A stretch of 38,152 bases of DNA from DATLYF01 sp035575095 (GTDB taxonomy: Bacteria > Pseudomonadota > Gammaproteobacteria > Competibacterales > Competibacteraceae), in the NCBI GenBank assembly GCA_035575095.1, contig DATLYF010000182.1, forward strand, positions 1 through 38,152, written 5' to 3'. Position numbers and translations under genes: made by a program. Every line of letters starts with the position of its first letter. Position 1 is the stretch's first letter. Below, in pieces: positions 9,535 through 18,310 of the stretch. The notes below the pieces were generated by a model. It searched no databases. It had not been told where the DNA came from and was given only the letters and a program-made list of their open reading frames with translations.

Positions 9535-10323
9535 ATGCTCGCACAGGTCATCGCCTTGCAGCTCGACATCGTCTGGGAGAACAAGGCCGCCAACCACGAT
9601 AAGGTGCGCGCCCTGCTGGAACGGGCCCGGCCCGAGCCCAGCGCCCTGGTGGTGCTGCCGGAGATGTTCGCCACCGGCTTCAGCATGAAAGTGACCAGGA
9701 TCGATGAGGGCGAGGAGCGGCCGAGCGAGCGCTTCCTCGCCGCGCTGGCCCAGGAGTTCGGGGTCTATGTCACCGGCGGTCTGGTCAACCGCGCTCCGGA
9801 TCGGCGCGGCCTCAACCAGTCCCTGACCTTCGACCCCGAAGGCCGGGAGGTGGCCCGCTACGACAAAATGCACCCCTTCTCCTTCGCCAAGGAGGACCAG
9901 CACTACGCCGCCGGCAGCACGCCGCTGACCTTCCCCTGGCAGGGCTTCAGCGTCTGCCCGGTGATCTGCTACGACCTGCGCTTCCCCGAGCTGTTCCGCG
10001 CCGGCACCCGTCTTGGCGCAGAAATCTTCACGGTGATCGCCAACTGGCCCGCGCGGCGCGAGCAGCACTGGCTGACCCTGCTCCAGGCCCGCGCCATCGA
10101 GAACCAGGCCTATGTCGTCGGCGTCAATCGCGCCGGCAACGATCCCTGGCTGCACTACAGCGGGCGCAGCCTGATCGTCGATCCCAAGGGCGAGATCATC
10201 GCCGACGCCGGCGCTGCCGAGGGCGCCATCAGCGCGCTGCTCGACCGCGCGGCGCTCAGCGCCTGGCGCGCCGAATTCCCAGCCCTCCACGACATGCGCG
10301 CCGACCTGCTGCCGCCGCTCTGA
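9535..10323 (+). CDS. Carbon-nitrogen hydrolase, omega-amidase-like (YafV/NIT2 type)
   Basis: 262 aa, a nitrilase-superfamily fold with the full Glu-Lys-Cys triad: E43 in VLPEMFATGFSM, K111 in YDKMHPFSF and C145 in CPVICYDLRFPELFR. These flanking motifs match YafV-type omega-amidases, which hydrolyse 2-oxoglutaramate or 2-oxosuccinamate to the dicarboxylate and ammonia, often in methionine salvage or glutamine transamination. The start ATG 9535 lies 11 bp after GGGAGA; in-frame codons back to 9247 are antisense to asnS. The next gene follows after 24 bp on the same strand. The family is certain; the substrate is by analogy. Confidence 0.88.
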   Translation: MLAQVIALQLDIVWENKAANHDKVRALLERARPEPSALVVLPEMFATGFSMKVTRIDEGEERPSERFLAALAQEFGVYVTGGLVNRAPDRRGLNQSLTFDPEGREVARYDKMHPFSFAKEDQHYAAGSTPLTFPWQGFSVCPVICYDLRFPELFRAGTRLGAEIFTVIANWPARREQHWLTLLQARAIENQAYVVGVNRAGNDPWLHYSGRSLIVDPKGEIIADAGAAEGAISALLDRAALSAWRAEFPALHDMRADLLPPL

Positions 10324-10347
10324 GGCGACGGCTTATAATCGGTGGGC

Positions 10348-11124
10348 ATGGAGACCCCGTCACGCTACTGCGAGTTCCGTTTCTACGAGGAACTCAACGA
10401 CTTTCTGCCGCCCGAGCGGCGCAAGCAGAGCTTCATTCACTGCTTCACCGGCACGCCTTCGGTCAAGGACCAGATCCAGGCCCTGGGCGTACCTCACACC
10501 GAGGTCGACCTGATCCTGGTAAACGGCGCGTCGGTGAGCTTCGGCCACCGGCTGCGGGGCGGCGAGCGGGTCGCGGTCTATCCCATGTTCGAGCGCTTCG
10601 ACATCGGCGGCCTGACCCGGCTGCGCGCCCGGCCGCTGCGCGCGCCGCGCTTCGTGCTCGATGTGCATCTGGGCAAGCTGGCCCGCTATCTGCGCTTCCT
10701 CGGCTTCGACACCCGCTACCGCAACGACTACCACGACGTCGAGATCGTGCGCATCGCCAGGGCCGAGCGGCGCATCGTGCTGACCCGTGACCTGGGCATT
10801 CTCAAGCATAACGCCGTCACCCATGGCGCTTTCCTGCACGCCACCAACCCCCGCCAGCAGTTGGCAGAGGTGCTGACCCGCTTCGACTTGTGGCGGCAGG
10901 TGCGCATGTTCAGTCGTTGCAGCCACTGCAACGGCCTCATCGTCAGGACCCGACGCACGGAGCTCGCCGAGCACCTGCCCGGCGCCATCCTGGAACGCTA
11001 CCGGGCCTTTTACCGTTGCGCCGACTGCGGTCAGGTGTATTGGGAGGGCAGCCACTACGACCGCATGAACCAGTGGGTGCAGGAACTGCGGGCGGCGCGC
11101 AGCGCCGCCGCGAGCGGCGACTGA
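10348..11124 (+). CDS. Ubiquitin-fold plus Mut7-C RNase domain protein
   Basis: 258 aa from ATG 10348 (GTG 10342 possible). Residues 6-90 look like the ubiquitin-like domain often fused to Mut7-C (FRFYEELNDFLPPERR, then VDLILVNGASV and VAVYPMFERFD). Residues 101-250 are a Mut7-C domain, a PIN-like RNase fold. Acidic residues D105 (RFVLDVHLGKLARYLR) and D148 (LTRDLGIL) could bind metal, followed by a zinc ribbon C191-x2-C194 and C224-x2-C227. The family was named from the C-terminus of animal Mut-7 exonuclease; bacterial roles are not settled. It may be a toxin-like or RNA-processing nuclease. TATAAT at 10334-10339 lies just before the start but has no matching -35. Confidence 0.85.
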   Translation: METPSRYCEFRFYEELNDFLPPERRKQSFIHCFTGTPSVKDQIQALGVPHTEVDLILVNGASVSFGHRLRGGERVAVYPMFERFDIGGLTRLRARPLRAPRFVLDVHLGKLARYLRFLGFDTRYRNDYHDVEIVRIARAERRIVLTRDLGILKHNAVTHGAFLHATNPRQQLAEVLTRFDLWRQVRMFSRCSHCNGLIVRTRRTELAEHLPGAILERYRAFYRCADCGQVYWEGSHYDRMNQWVQELRAARSAAASGD

Positions 11125-11139
11125 CAGCCGTGCTCGCTT

Positions 11140-11601
11140 TCAGCCCCGGGCCTGCTCCTCGGCGCCGGTCGCCCGCTTGCGCCCATGGCAGGGACATTCA
11201 CTACCCTCCGCAGCCTGCTCCAGCCCCTGCAGGATGCCGCAGTCGCGGGCAGCGTGGCCCTCGTGGCAGCGCTCGCGCAGCGCCCTGAGCTGCTGCTCCA
11301 GCAGGTGCAGGGCGGCGATCTGCTCGCGCACCCGCTCGATCTGGGTATCCAGCAGGCGGTTGACCACCTCGCAGGTGCGCTCCGGGTGGGCGCGGTAATC
11401 CTGCAGCAGCCGGATCTCGGCCAGCGTCATGCCGAGCGAGCGGCAGTGGCGCACGAAGTTGAGCTGGGCGACGTGCTCGTGGCGATAGGCACGATAACCC
11501 GCCAGGGTGCGCTGCGGCTTGTCCAGCAGGCCCTCGCGCTCGTAATAGCGGATGGTCTCCACCTCGCAGCCGGTCAGTCTGGCCAGTTCACCGATGCGCA
11601 T
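11140..11601 (-). CDS. cadR: Cd(II)/Pb(II)-responsive MerR-family regulator
   Basis: 153 aa. The N-terminal winged helix (MRIGELARLTGCEVETIRYYEREGLL in outline, residues 1-26) and long dimerisation helix are MerR-type. Cys77 (RTCEVVN), Cys112 (RERCHEG) and Cys121 (RDCGIL) fall where CadR and PbrR hold metal. The C-terminal ECPCHG is the extra His/Cys-rich tail seen in CadR. It should repress and, with metal, activate by untwisting the long-spacer promoter at 11632-11662 that drives cadA. A GGAGGAAG ribosome-binding site precedes ATG 11601. Divergent to cadA; its 3' end faces the Mut7-C gene with a 15-bp gap. PbrR is the alternative name. Confidence 0.92.
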   Translation of the reverse strand: MRIGELARLTGCEVETIRYYEREGLLDKPQRTLAGYRAYRHEHVAQLNFVRHCRSLGMTLAEIRLLQDYRAHPERTCEVVNRLLDTQIERVREQIAALHLLEQQLRALRERCHEGHAARDCGILQGLEQAAEGSECPCHGRKRATGAEEQARG

Positions 11602-11631
11602 GGGTCTTCCTCCAAAGGTCTCATGAACAAC

Positions 11632-11662
11632 TTGACCCTGTAGTTGCTACAGGGTTTCCAAT
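11632..11662 (+). promoter_or_regulatory. MerR-type cadA promoter and CadR operator
   Basis: TTGACC (-35, 11632-11637) and TCCAAT (-10, 11657-11662) are 19 bp apart, the overlong spacing that MerR-family activators correct. The spacer is filled by a perfect 9-3-9 inverted repeat at 11635-11655 (ACCCTGTAG / CTACAGGGT), very close to known CadR/PbrR operators. The site lies 30 bp before cadA and 33 bp before cadR. Confidence 0.9.
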
Positions 11663-11691
11663 GCCCTCCAGAGACCAATGGGAGGGACCGC

Positions 11692-13884
11692 ATGGATCAC
11701 TGTAGCGACGCTTCCACCTGCGGTTGCGGTGCGCCGTCCAGGACCGCGACGTCCGCCGCTGCACCGCCGCCCGCCGGCGTCCACACGGTGCGCTACCGCA
11801 TCGACCACATGGATTGCCCGACCGAGGAGGCGCTGATCCGTCAGCGCCTGGGCGCGACGGCCGGCATCGCCCGCCTCGACTTCGACCTGCTGCGCCGCGA
11901 GCTGACGGTGCATCACACCCTGCCCGATGCCGCACCCATCGTGCACGCCCTGCGCGAGCTGGACATGGCGCCGCAGCCCCTCGATAGCGAGCGTGCCGCG
12001 CCGCCGCCCCCCACTCTGCCGCGGGCCCACAGCATGCGCCTGGCATTCGCCGGCGCCTGTGCCCTGGGCGCCGAGGTCCTGGCTTGGAACGGCGGCAGCG
12101 ACAGCGCCCCGCCGGTGGTGATCCTGGCCTTGATAGCGATCCTGAGCGCCGGCCTGCCTACCCTGAAAAAGGGCTGGATCGCCCTGCGCCATCTGACCCT
12201 CAACATGTATTTCCTGATGAGCCTGGCGGTGCTCGGGGCGGCACTGCTCGGGCAGTGGCCGGAAGCGGCCATGGTGCTTTTCCTGTTTGCTCTGGCCGAG
12301 GCCATCGAGGCCCTGTCCCTGGCGCGGGCGCGGGATGCCATCCGCGGGCTGATGACCATGAGCCCGGAGACTGCCCTGGTGCGCGGTGACGACGGCCATT
12401 GGCGGGAGGTGGCGAGCAGCAGCGTGGCCGTCGGCCAGACCGTGCGCGTGCGCCCCGGACAGCGCATTCCCCTGGACGGCGTGGTGAGCGCCGGCCGCTC
12501 CAGCGTCGATCAGTCGCCCATCACCGGCGAGAGCCTGCCGCTCGACAAGGGGCCGGGCGATACACTCTACGCCGGCACTCTCAACGGCCACGGCACTCTG
12601 GAGTTCCGCGTCACCGCCGACCGCGGCCACACCACCCTGGAGCGCATCGTTGCCACAGTGCAGGAGGCGCAGGCCAGGCGCGCGCCCACGCAGCGTTTCG
12701 TCGATGCCTTCGCTCGCGTCTACACCCCGGCGGTGGTGGCGCTGGCGGCTCTGGTGGCGGCGCTGCCGCCCCTGCTCGCCGGCGCGGAGCTGCGCGAGTG
12801 GCTGTACAGCGCGCTGGTGCTGCTGGTCATTGCCTGCCCCTGCGCCCTGGTCATCTCCACCCCGGTGACGGTGGTCAGCGCTCTGGCGGCGGCCGCCCGC
12901 CACGGCATCCTGGTCAAGGGCGGCGCTTGGCTCGAGCTGGGCCGCAAGCTGCGCGCCATGGCCTTCGACAAGACCGGCACCTTGACCCGGGGCCGTCCCG
13001 CCCTGGTGGAGCTGACGCCGCTCAGCGACATGCCGCGGGATGCGGCGCTACGCCTGGCCGCCGCCCTGGAGAGCCATTCCGAGCACCCCCTGGCCGCCGC
13101 CGTGGCCGCTGCCTGGCGCGGCGGCCCGCTGCCGGCAGTGGAGCACTTCACCGCCCTGCCTGGGCGCGGGGTGTGGGGTAGGGTGGAGGGCACCACCCTG
13201 TATCTGGGCAACCATCGCCTGATCGAGGAGCTGGGCCTGTGCAGCCCCGCCCTGGAAGCACAGCTGCAAGCCCAAGAGCTCCAGGGTCGTAGCGCGGTGG
13301 TGCTGGCCTCGGCCGCAACGCCGCTGGCCGTACTGGCCCTGGCCGATACGCCGCGCGCCACCAGCCGTGCGGCCATCGCCGCGCTGCAGGCACTGGCGGT
13401 GCACCCGGTGATGCTGAGCGGCGACAATCGCCTGACCGTGGCCGCCGTCGCCGGGCAGCTCGGCATCACCGATGCTCGCGCCGAACTGCTGCCGGAGGAC
13501 AAGCTGGCCGCCGTCGACGCCCTGCAACGGCGCTATGGCGTAGTGGGCATGGTCGGCGACGGCATCAATGATGCCCCGGCCCTGGCCCGTGCCTCCATCG
13601 GCTTCGCCATGGGCGCCGCCGGTAGCGACACCGCCCTGGAAACCGCCGACGTGGCACTGATGGACGACGACCCGCGCAAGCTCGCCGACTTCATCCGCCT
13701 GAGCTGGCGTACTCACGTCATCCTGCGTCAGAACATTACCCTGGCCCTGGGGATCAAGGCGCTGTTCCTGGCGCTCGCCCTGGCCGGCCAGGCCACGCTG
13801 TGGATGGCAGTGTTCGCCGACATGGGAGCAAGCCTGCTGGTGGTGGGCAACGGGCTGCGGCTGCTCGGTAGTCTGCCGCGCTGA
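11692..13884 (+). CDS. cadA: P1B-type heavy-metal-exporting ATPase (Cd/Zn/Pb)
   Basis: 730 aa. It pumps Zn(II), Cd(II) or Pb(II) out of the cytosol using ATP. The N-terminus has a His/Cys cluster (DHCSDASTCGCG) and one heavy-metal domain whose usual GMDC motif reads HMDCPTEE (39-46). The membrane CPC is C382-P-C384, the phosphorylated Asp is D426 in FDKTGTLTRG, the SEHPLAA motif binds nucleotide, and GDGINDAP starts at 622. The last helices carry the K and DMG residues of the P1B-2 (Zn/Cd/Pb) group. ATG 11692 follows GGGAGGGACC; the in-frame ATG at 11644 overlaps the operator and is rejected. Controlled by the divergent cadR. Confidence 0.95.
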   Translation: MDHCSDASTCGCGAPSRTATSAAAPPPAGVHTVRYRIDHMDCPTEEALIRQRLGATAGIARLDFDLLRRELTVHHTLPDAAPIVHALRELDMAPQPLDSERAAPPPPTLPRAHSMRLAFAGACALGAEVLAWNGGSDSAPPVVILALIAILSAGLPTLKKGWIALRHLTLNMYFLMSLAVLGAALLGQWPEAAMVLFLFALAEAIEALSLARARDAIRGLMTMSPETALVRGDDGHWREVASSSVAVGQTVRVRPGQRIPLDGVVSAGRSSVDQSPITGESLPLDKGPGDTLYAGTLNGHGTLEFRVTADRGHTTLERIVATVQEAQARRAPTQRFVDAFARVYTPAVVALAALVAALPPLLAGAELREWLYSALVLLVIACPCALVISTPVTVVSALAAAARHGILVKGGAWLELGRKLRAMAFDKTGTLTRGRPALVELTPLSDMPRDAALRLAAALESHSEHPLAAAVAAAWRGGPLPAVEHFTALPGRGVWGRVEGTTLYLGNHRLIEELGLCSPALEAQLQAQELQGRSAVVLASAATPLAVLALADTPRATSRAAIAALQALAVHPVMLSGDNRLTVAAVAGQLGITDARAELLPEDKLAAVDALQRRYGVVGMVGDGINDAPALARASIGFAMGAAGSDTALETADVALMDDDPRKLADFIRLSWRTHVILRQNITLALGIKALFLALALAGQATLWMAVFADMGASLLVVGNGLRLLGSLPR

Positions 13885-13910
13885 GCGGGCTCCCGCCACC
13901 GTCCCCGCTC
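13883..13910. terminator. Hairpin between convergent cadA and reductase remnant
   Basis: GAGCGGG (13883-13889) pairs with CCCGCTC (13904-13910), and a smaller GCGGG/CCCGC hairpin is nested at 13885-13896. There is no T run, so it is at best a weak or bidirectional terminator. Confidence 0.3.
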
Positions 13911-14418
13911 AGGCGGCGGCCAGCAATTCCCGCAGACTGACGCAGGCATCGGCCAGCGCTTCCAGCGGCACGGACTTGCGCTCCAGCATCAGCCGGCGAT
14001 AGGCGGCGATGTCGCGCCCGCTGTTCACTGTCACCACGCCGACCAGCCGGCCAGCCGCATCCACGGCCAGCACCGCGAAGCGGTCGGAATCCAGATCGCC
14101 GCGCACCACGGCCGCGCTCTGGCCGTGGAAGTCGCCGAGCATCTGGAACTCGACGTTGGGCTGCACGCCGATGCCCACCACCACCGCGTCGCAGACCAGA
14201 GTATCGTCCGCGGTCACCACCCGCCGCGTGCGCCCGGCCATGCGCTCGAAGCCGAGCAGCCGCATGCCCAGGCGCACCTCCACGCCCTGGCGGCGGTGCA
14301 GTGCCGCCGCGTAGTCGCCGATCAGCACGATGTCGCTATCCGCGCGCAGCTCGCGCAGGGTCTCGGCGGCACGCCGTCCGGCCTGGCCGGCACCGATGAT
14401 CACGTATCGCCCAGCCAT
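13909..14418 (-). pseudogene. Ferredoxin reductase (FAD) with two large internal deletions
   Basis: 169 aa where family members have about 400. The N-terminal FAD loop is intact (YVIIGAGQAGRRAAETLRE). At residue 35 (LIGD) the sequence jumps to YAAALHRRQGVEVRLG, which in intact proteins lies about 150 residues further on, beyond the NAD domain start. It continues through VVVGIGVQPNVE and then jumps again to QMLGDFHGQSAAVVRGD, skipping roughly 80 residues with the second FAD motif (AAGD). The C-terminal part is normal to its end. Both joins keep frame. NAD and part of the FAD site are lost, so the oxidoreductase function is very unlikely. It lies 41 bp after the amidase on the same strand. ATG 14418 is the original start. 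Deletion sizes are estimates from memory of the family. Confidence 0.7.
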
Positions 14419-14459
14419 GGCTCTCGTCTCCCCCGTTGACTGATACTTCGACCTCGCCC

Positions 14460-15749
14460 TCAGCCGGCCAGAGCCGCTTCGACCCACTGCGCCACCGCCA
14501 GCAGCCGGTCATCCGCACGCAAGGGACCGAGCACTTGGATCGCCACCGGCAGGCCGTGCGCTCCGCGGAACGCCGGCAGCGCCACGCTGGGCAGGCCGAG
14601 CAGGGTCCACATGCGGCTGAACACCGGGTCGCCGGTAGCGCCCAGCCCGGCCGGTGCCTCGCCCGGCGCCGCCGGCGCCAGCAGCGCATCCCACTCGCCG
14701 AACAGGGCTGCCACCTGGGTACGGCTCTGCTCGGCGACGGCCAGCGCCGCCAGGTAATCGGCGCGCGGCAGGCCCATGCCCAGCTCGATCAGCTCGCGCA
14801 GCGGCGCGCTCAGCCGCGCGCCGTGGCGGTCGTACTCGAAGGCCAGGCTGCGCGCCGCCTCGTAGGCCATGATCCGTTTCTGTGCCTCGACCAGGCCGGT
14901 GCACAGCGGCGGCAGCGTCACCTCGCCGAGGCGGGCGCCGCGGCGCGCCAGGCGGGCGGCGCTGTCTTCGATCCCGGCCTGGGTAGAGGGCTCAGCCAGC
15001 GGCCAGGACGGCGTGCGGCACAGAGCGATGCGCGGCGCCTGCGGCAACACTGGCAACGCCGGCAGCACCGGCGCCTTGCCATCGCCGAGCAGCACCGCGC
15101 GCAGCAGCGCCGCGTCCTCGACGCAGCGCGTCAGCGTGCCCAGGGTATCCAGCGAGGGCGCGAGGCTCTTCACGCCGGCCAGGCTGAAGTCGCCGAAGCT
15201 CGGCTTGTAGCCGACCACGCCGCAGTAGGAGGCCGGCCGGGTGATGGAGCCGGCGGTCTGGGTGCCCAGGGCCACGGGCACCATGCAGTCGGCCACGGCC
15301 GCCGCCGAACCCGACGAGGAACCGCCGGGGGTATGGCCGGGAGCGTGCGGGTTGTGCGTCCGCCCGGGGCTGAAATAGGCGAACTCAGTGGTCACGGTCT
15401 TGCCCAGGATGATCGCCCCGGCACGCCGGGCCAGGGCGACGCAGGCGGCGTCCGCCGCCACCCGCCGCCCCTGGTAGATGGGCGAGCCGCAGGCAGTGGG
15501 GAAATCCAGCGTATCGATGATGTCCTTGACGCCGATCGGGATGCCATGCAGCAGTCCGCTCGGCGGCACGCAGTCGAGCCGCCGCGCTTCGGCCCGGGCG
15601 CGCTCGACATCCCACTGCTCCCAGGCCTGCACCTCGCCCTCGCGGGCGGCGATGCGCTCGAGGCAGGCCTCCAGCAGTTCGCTGGCCTTGAGGGTACCGG
15701 CGCGGATGGCGCGCGCCGCCGCGCTGGCCGACAGTCGTTCAGGATGCAT
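14460..15749 (-). CDS. Amidase-signature family hydrolase
   Basis: 429 aa. The Ser-cisSer-Lys triad is present: Lys75 (GIPIGVKDIIDT), cis-Ser in PGGSSSGSAAAVA (141-152) and nucleophile Ser168 (TQTAGSITRPASYCGVVGYKPSFG). These hydrolyse amide bonds in substrates from free amides to aryl-acylamides; GatA belongs to the same family but no GatB or GatC is nearby. The start MHPERLS at 15749 has a GGAGGAATATTGCC ribosome-binding site. It lies 139 bp behind the alpha-E gene and on the same strand, so it may be read with that system. Substrate unknown. Confidence 0.9.
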   Translation of the reverse strand: MHPERLSASAAARAIRAGTLKASELLEACLERIAAREGEVQAWEQWDVERARAEARRLDCVPPSGLLHGIPIGVKDIIDTLDFPTACGSPIYQGRRVAADAACVALARRAGAIILGKTVTTEFAYFSPGRTHNPHAPGHTPGGSSSGSAAAVADCMVPVALGTQTAGSITRPASYCGVVGYKPSFGDFSLAGVKSLAPSLDTLGTLTRCVEDAALLRAVLLGDGKAPVLPALPVLPQAPRIALCRTPSWPLAEPSTQAGIEDSAARLARRGARLGEVTLPPLCTGLVEAQKRIMAYEAARSLAFEYDRHGARLSAPLRELIELGMGLPRADYLAALAVAEQSRTQVAALFGEWDALLAPAAPGEAPAGLGATGDPVFSRMWTLLGLPSVALPAFRGAHGLPVAIQVLGPLRADDRLLAVAQWVEAALAG

Positions 15750-15888
15750 GGCAATATTCCTCCAGTTTCCGGCAGGCACGTACGAAAAGGGCGAGCGGCA
15801 TGGCGAAGAAACCGCCGTCCAGCCGTCCGCGCACGCCCTCCCGGTCGAGTACACCGAGGCTGACTATCGCCGGCAGACCATCACCCGG

Positions 15889-16824
15889 TCACGCTTGCAG
15901 GAAATAGGTCGAATGGATGGCCGCATGGATGCCATTGAAGCCGATCTGCAGGTCGTCGATGAACTGGTGCAGCTCATCGGGCGAGGCGGCGAGCTGCTGC
16001 ACATCGGCGCCGCCGGCCTGGCTGCGTACCCCCTCCACTTCGGCCAGGGTCCGCTCGGCGCGCGGTAGACTGGCGAGCTGGATAGCGATGGCATCGAGGC
16101 AGTGGCGCACGGCGCGCGGAAACAGCCGGTCTTGCAGCAAAAAGCGCAGCACGTCCGGGCCGCGCACCCGCACCCGCACCTGCTGGCGGTACATCTGATA
16201 GGCGGTGAGCGACTTGAGCACGCTCATCCACTGGATGTGCTCGAAGGGCGTCAGCTCCTCCGGATTTCTGGGCAACAGGTTGGCCGAGCGCACATCGACG
16301 ATGCGCGAGGTCATGTCGGCGCGCTCCAGATAACGGCCGAGCAGGATGAAGGTGCGCGCCTGGGTGTGGCTGAGGGTGCCTGCCAACACGCCGGTGACGG
16401 TCTGGCAGCCGCGGATCACTGTCTTCAGGAAGTGGTCGCGGCCGCGCCGCGAGACGCCGTTGGCCAGGTTGTCGCGGACGAACAGGAACACCTGATTGAC
16501 CTCCTCCCACACCTCGCGCGGCACCACGTCGCGGGTGGTGCGCAGATTTTCGCGGGCGCAGGTGAGCGAGCAGAGCAGCGAGCCGGGATTGCGCAGATCG
16601 CCGATGAGGAAGCCGACCACGCTGGCCTCGTCGGCCTGCCCGAACAGCTCCAGGAACAGGGCGTTGCTGCCGGTGATGTTGATGAGCTGCTCCCAGCCGA
16701 AGGCGGTGGTGCGCGGCAGATCCAGCAGCAGATGGGTGTTGACGCTGATCAGGCGCGCGGTGTCCTCGGCCCGCTCCACGTAGCGGGCCATCCAGTACAG
16801 GTTCTGGGCGACGCGGGAAAGCAT
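15889..16824 (-). CDS. Alpha-E domain protein (DUF403, COG2307)
   Basis: 311 aa, almost wholly alpha-helical. The N-terminus MLSRVAQNLYWMARYVERAEDTAR is diagnostic for alpha-E proteins, and a second copy of the same pattern, ILLGRYLERADMTSRI, occurs near residue 165. Alpha-E proteins are always linked to circularly permuted ATP-grasp enzymes, as here: the upstream gene ends 4 bp before this start. Literature predicts a role in peptide synthesis or modification together with the ATP-grasp and transglutaminase-like partners; the reaction is not known. A paralogue is fused to the ATP-grasp domain at 21754-24315. Confidence 0.92.
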   Translation of the reverse strand: MLSRVAQNLYWMARYVERAEDTARLISVNTHLLLDLPRTTAFGWEQLINITGSNALFLELFGQADEASVVGFLIGDLRNPGSLLCSLTCARENLRTTRDVVPREVWEEVNQVFLFVRDNLANGVSRRGRDHFLKTVIRGCQTVTGVLAGTLSHTQARTFILLGRYLERADMTSRIVDVRSANLLPRNPEELTPFEHIQWMSVLKSLTAYQMYRQQVRVRVRGPDVLRFLLQDRLFPRAVRHCLDAIAIQLASLPRAERTLAEVEGVRSQAGGADVQQLAASPDELHQFIDDLQIGFNGIHAAIHSTYFLQA

Positions 16825-16828
16825 GGGG

Positions 16829-18283
16829 TCACTCCTGCGTGTCGACGATCCAGGTGTCCTTGCTGCCGCCGCCCTGAGAAGAATTCACCACCAGGGAGCC
16901 CCTGACCAGGGCGACGCGGGTCAGCCCGCCGGTGGTCACGTAGGTGTCGGGGCCGGACAGGATGAACGGCCTGAGATCGACATGGCGCGGCTCGGCGCCG
17001 CCACCGGCAACCAGGGTCGGGCAGGTGGACAGAGTCAGCGTCGGCTGCGCCATGTAGTTGCGCGGCTGGGCGCGGATCAGCTCGCGGAACTTGTCGCGCT
17101 CGGCGCGACTGGCGTGCGGGCCGATCAACATGCCGTAGCCGCCGGACTCGTTGGCCGGCTTGACCACCAGTTTGTCCAGGTTGGCCAGCACGTAGTCCCG
17201 GTCCTGGTCGAACATGCACAGATAGCTCGGCACGTTGGGCAGGATCGGCTCCTGGTCTAGATAATATTGGATGATCTTCGGCACGAAGGCATAGACCACC
17301 TTGTCGTCGGCTACGCCCGCGCCGGGGGCGTTGGCCAGCGCCACCTTGTTGCTGCGCCAGGCGCGCAGCAGGCCGCGCACGCCGAGCAGGGACTCGGGGT
17401 TGAACGCCTCCGGGTCGAGGAACAGATCGTCGATGCGCCGGTAGATCACGTCGACGCGCTTCAAGCCGTCGATGGTGCGCATGTAGACGCAGTTGTCGTC
17501 CTGCACCACCAGGTCCGAACCCTCCACCAGCTCCACCCCCATCTGCTGCGCCAGATAGGCGTGTTCGAAATAGGCGGAGTTGTAGATGCCGGGGGTGAGC
17601 ACCACCACCTGCGGGTCGTCGCCTGGGCGCGGCGACATGGCGGCGAGCATGTCGTAGAGTTGCGCACAGTAGTCGTCCACCGGCAGGATGCGCTGGTGCT
17701 CGAACAGCTCCGGCAGCACGCGCTTGCTGACGTTGCGGTTCTCCAACATGTAGGACACGCCCGAGGGGACGCGCAGATTGTCCTCTAGCACATACAGGGT
17801 GCCGTCACGATCGCGCACCAGGTCGGAGCCGCAGATGTGCGCCCAGACCCGGTGCGGCGGATCGATGCCGGCGCACTGCGGGCGGAAGTTCATCGACTGG
17901 GCCAGGATCTCGGCCGGCAGCACGCCGTCTTTGACGATCTTCTGCTCGTGGTAGAGGTCGTCGATGAACAAGTTGAGGGCCTGCACCCGCTGCTTCAGCC
18001 CGGCCTCGGTGCGCTGCCACTCGGCCAGCGGGATGACGCGGGGCACGATATCGAAGGGCCAGGCCCGGTCGATCATGCCACCCTCGCTGTAGACGGTGAA
18101 GGTGATGCCCATCACCCGGATCGCCAGCTCGGCGGCGGTCTTGCGCTCGGTGAGCTCGTGCTGGCTGAGCGAGGCCAGATGCTCGCACAGCACGCGTGCG
18201 GCGGGCCGCGGCTGGCCGGGCGCACTGATCAGTTCGTCGTAGAAATCGGTGCAAGGATAGTGCTGCCAGTCGAGGGTGCTCAT
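16829..18283 (-). CDS. Circularly permuted ATP-grasp protein (COG2308, DUF404/407)
   Basis: 484 aa. Typical motifs: YSEGGMIDRAWPFDIVPRVI near the start, then GSDLVRDRDGTLYVLEDNLRVPSGVSYMLENR, the STP-like VVLTPGIYNSAYFEHAYLAQQMG, and YRRIDDLFLDPEAF. Lys-bearing VVKPANESGGYGMLIG probably binds ATP. The C-terminal VNSSQGGGSKDTWIVD is conserved. These are predicted amide ligases that join a carboxylate to an amine. It is the first gene of the minus-strand arm, coupled to the alpha-E gene 4 bp on. It starts at 18283 after an AGAGAG ribosome-binding site and is divergent from the DUF2126 gene. No partner protease (Anbu) is in the window. Confidence 0.92.
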   Translation of the reverse strand: MSTLDWQHYPCTDFYDELISAPGQPRPAARVLCEHLASLSQHELTERKTAAELAIRVMGITFTVYSEGGMIDRAWPFDIVPRVIPLAEWQRTEAGLKQRVQALNLFIDDLYHEQKIVKDGVLPAEILAQSMNFRPQCAGIDPPHRVWAHICGSDLVRDRDGTLYVLEDNLRVPSGVSYMLENRNVSKRVLPELFEHQRILPVDDYCAQLYDMLAAMSPRPGDDPQVVVLTPGIYNSAYFEHAYLAQQMGVELVEGSDLVVQDDNCVYMRTIDGLKRVDVIYRRIDDLFLDPEAFNPESLLGVRGLLRAWRSNKVALANAPGAGVADDKVVYAFVPKIIQYYLDQEPILPNVPSYLCMFDQDRDYVLANLDKLVVKPANESGGYGMLIGPHASRAERDKFRELIRAQPRNYMAQPTLTLSTCPTLVAGGGAEPRHVDLRPFILSGPDTYVTTGGLTRVALVRGSLVVNSSQGGGSKDTWIVDTQE

Positions 18284-18310
18284 AGCGACTCTCTAGAAGA
18301 AGACGCGCTG

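Noticed and set aside
10334..10339. Perfect TATAAT box just before the Mut7-C gene
   Set aside because: No matching -35 (GCCGCC at the right distance), and it would give an almost leaderless transcript. The gene can be read from the upstream hydrolase transcript.
15800..15907. 35-codon plus-strand ORF (MAKKPPSSRPRTPS...) with a weak ribosome-binding site
   Set aside because: It overlaps the 3' end of the alpha-E gene on the other strand, has biased composition and no recognisable homologue. It could be the edge of a lost gene but cannot be supported.
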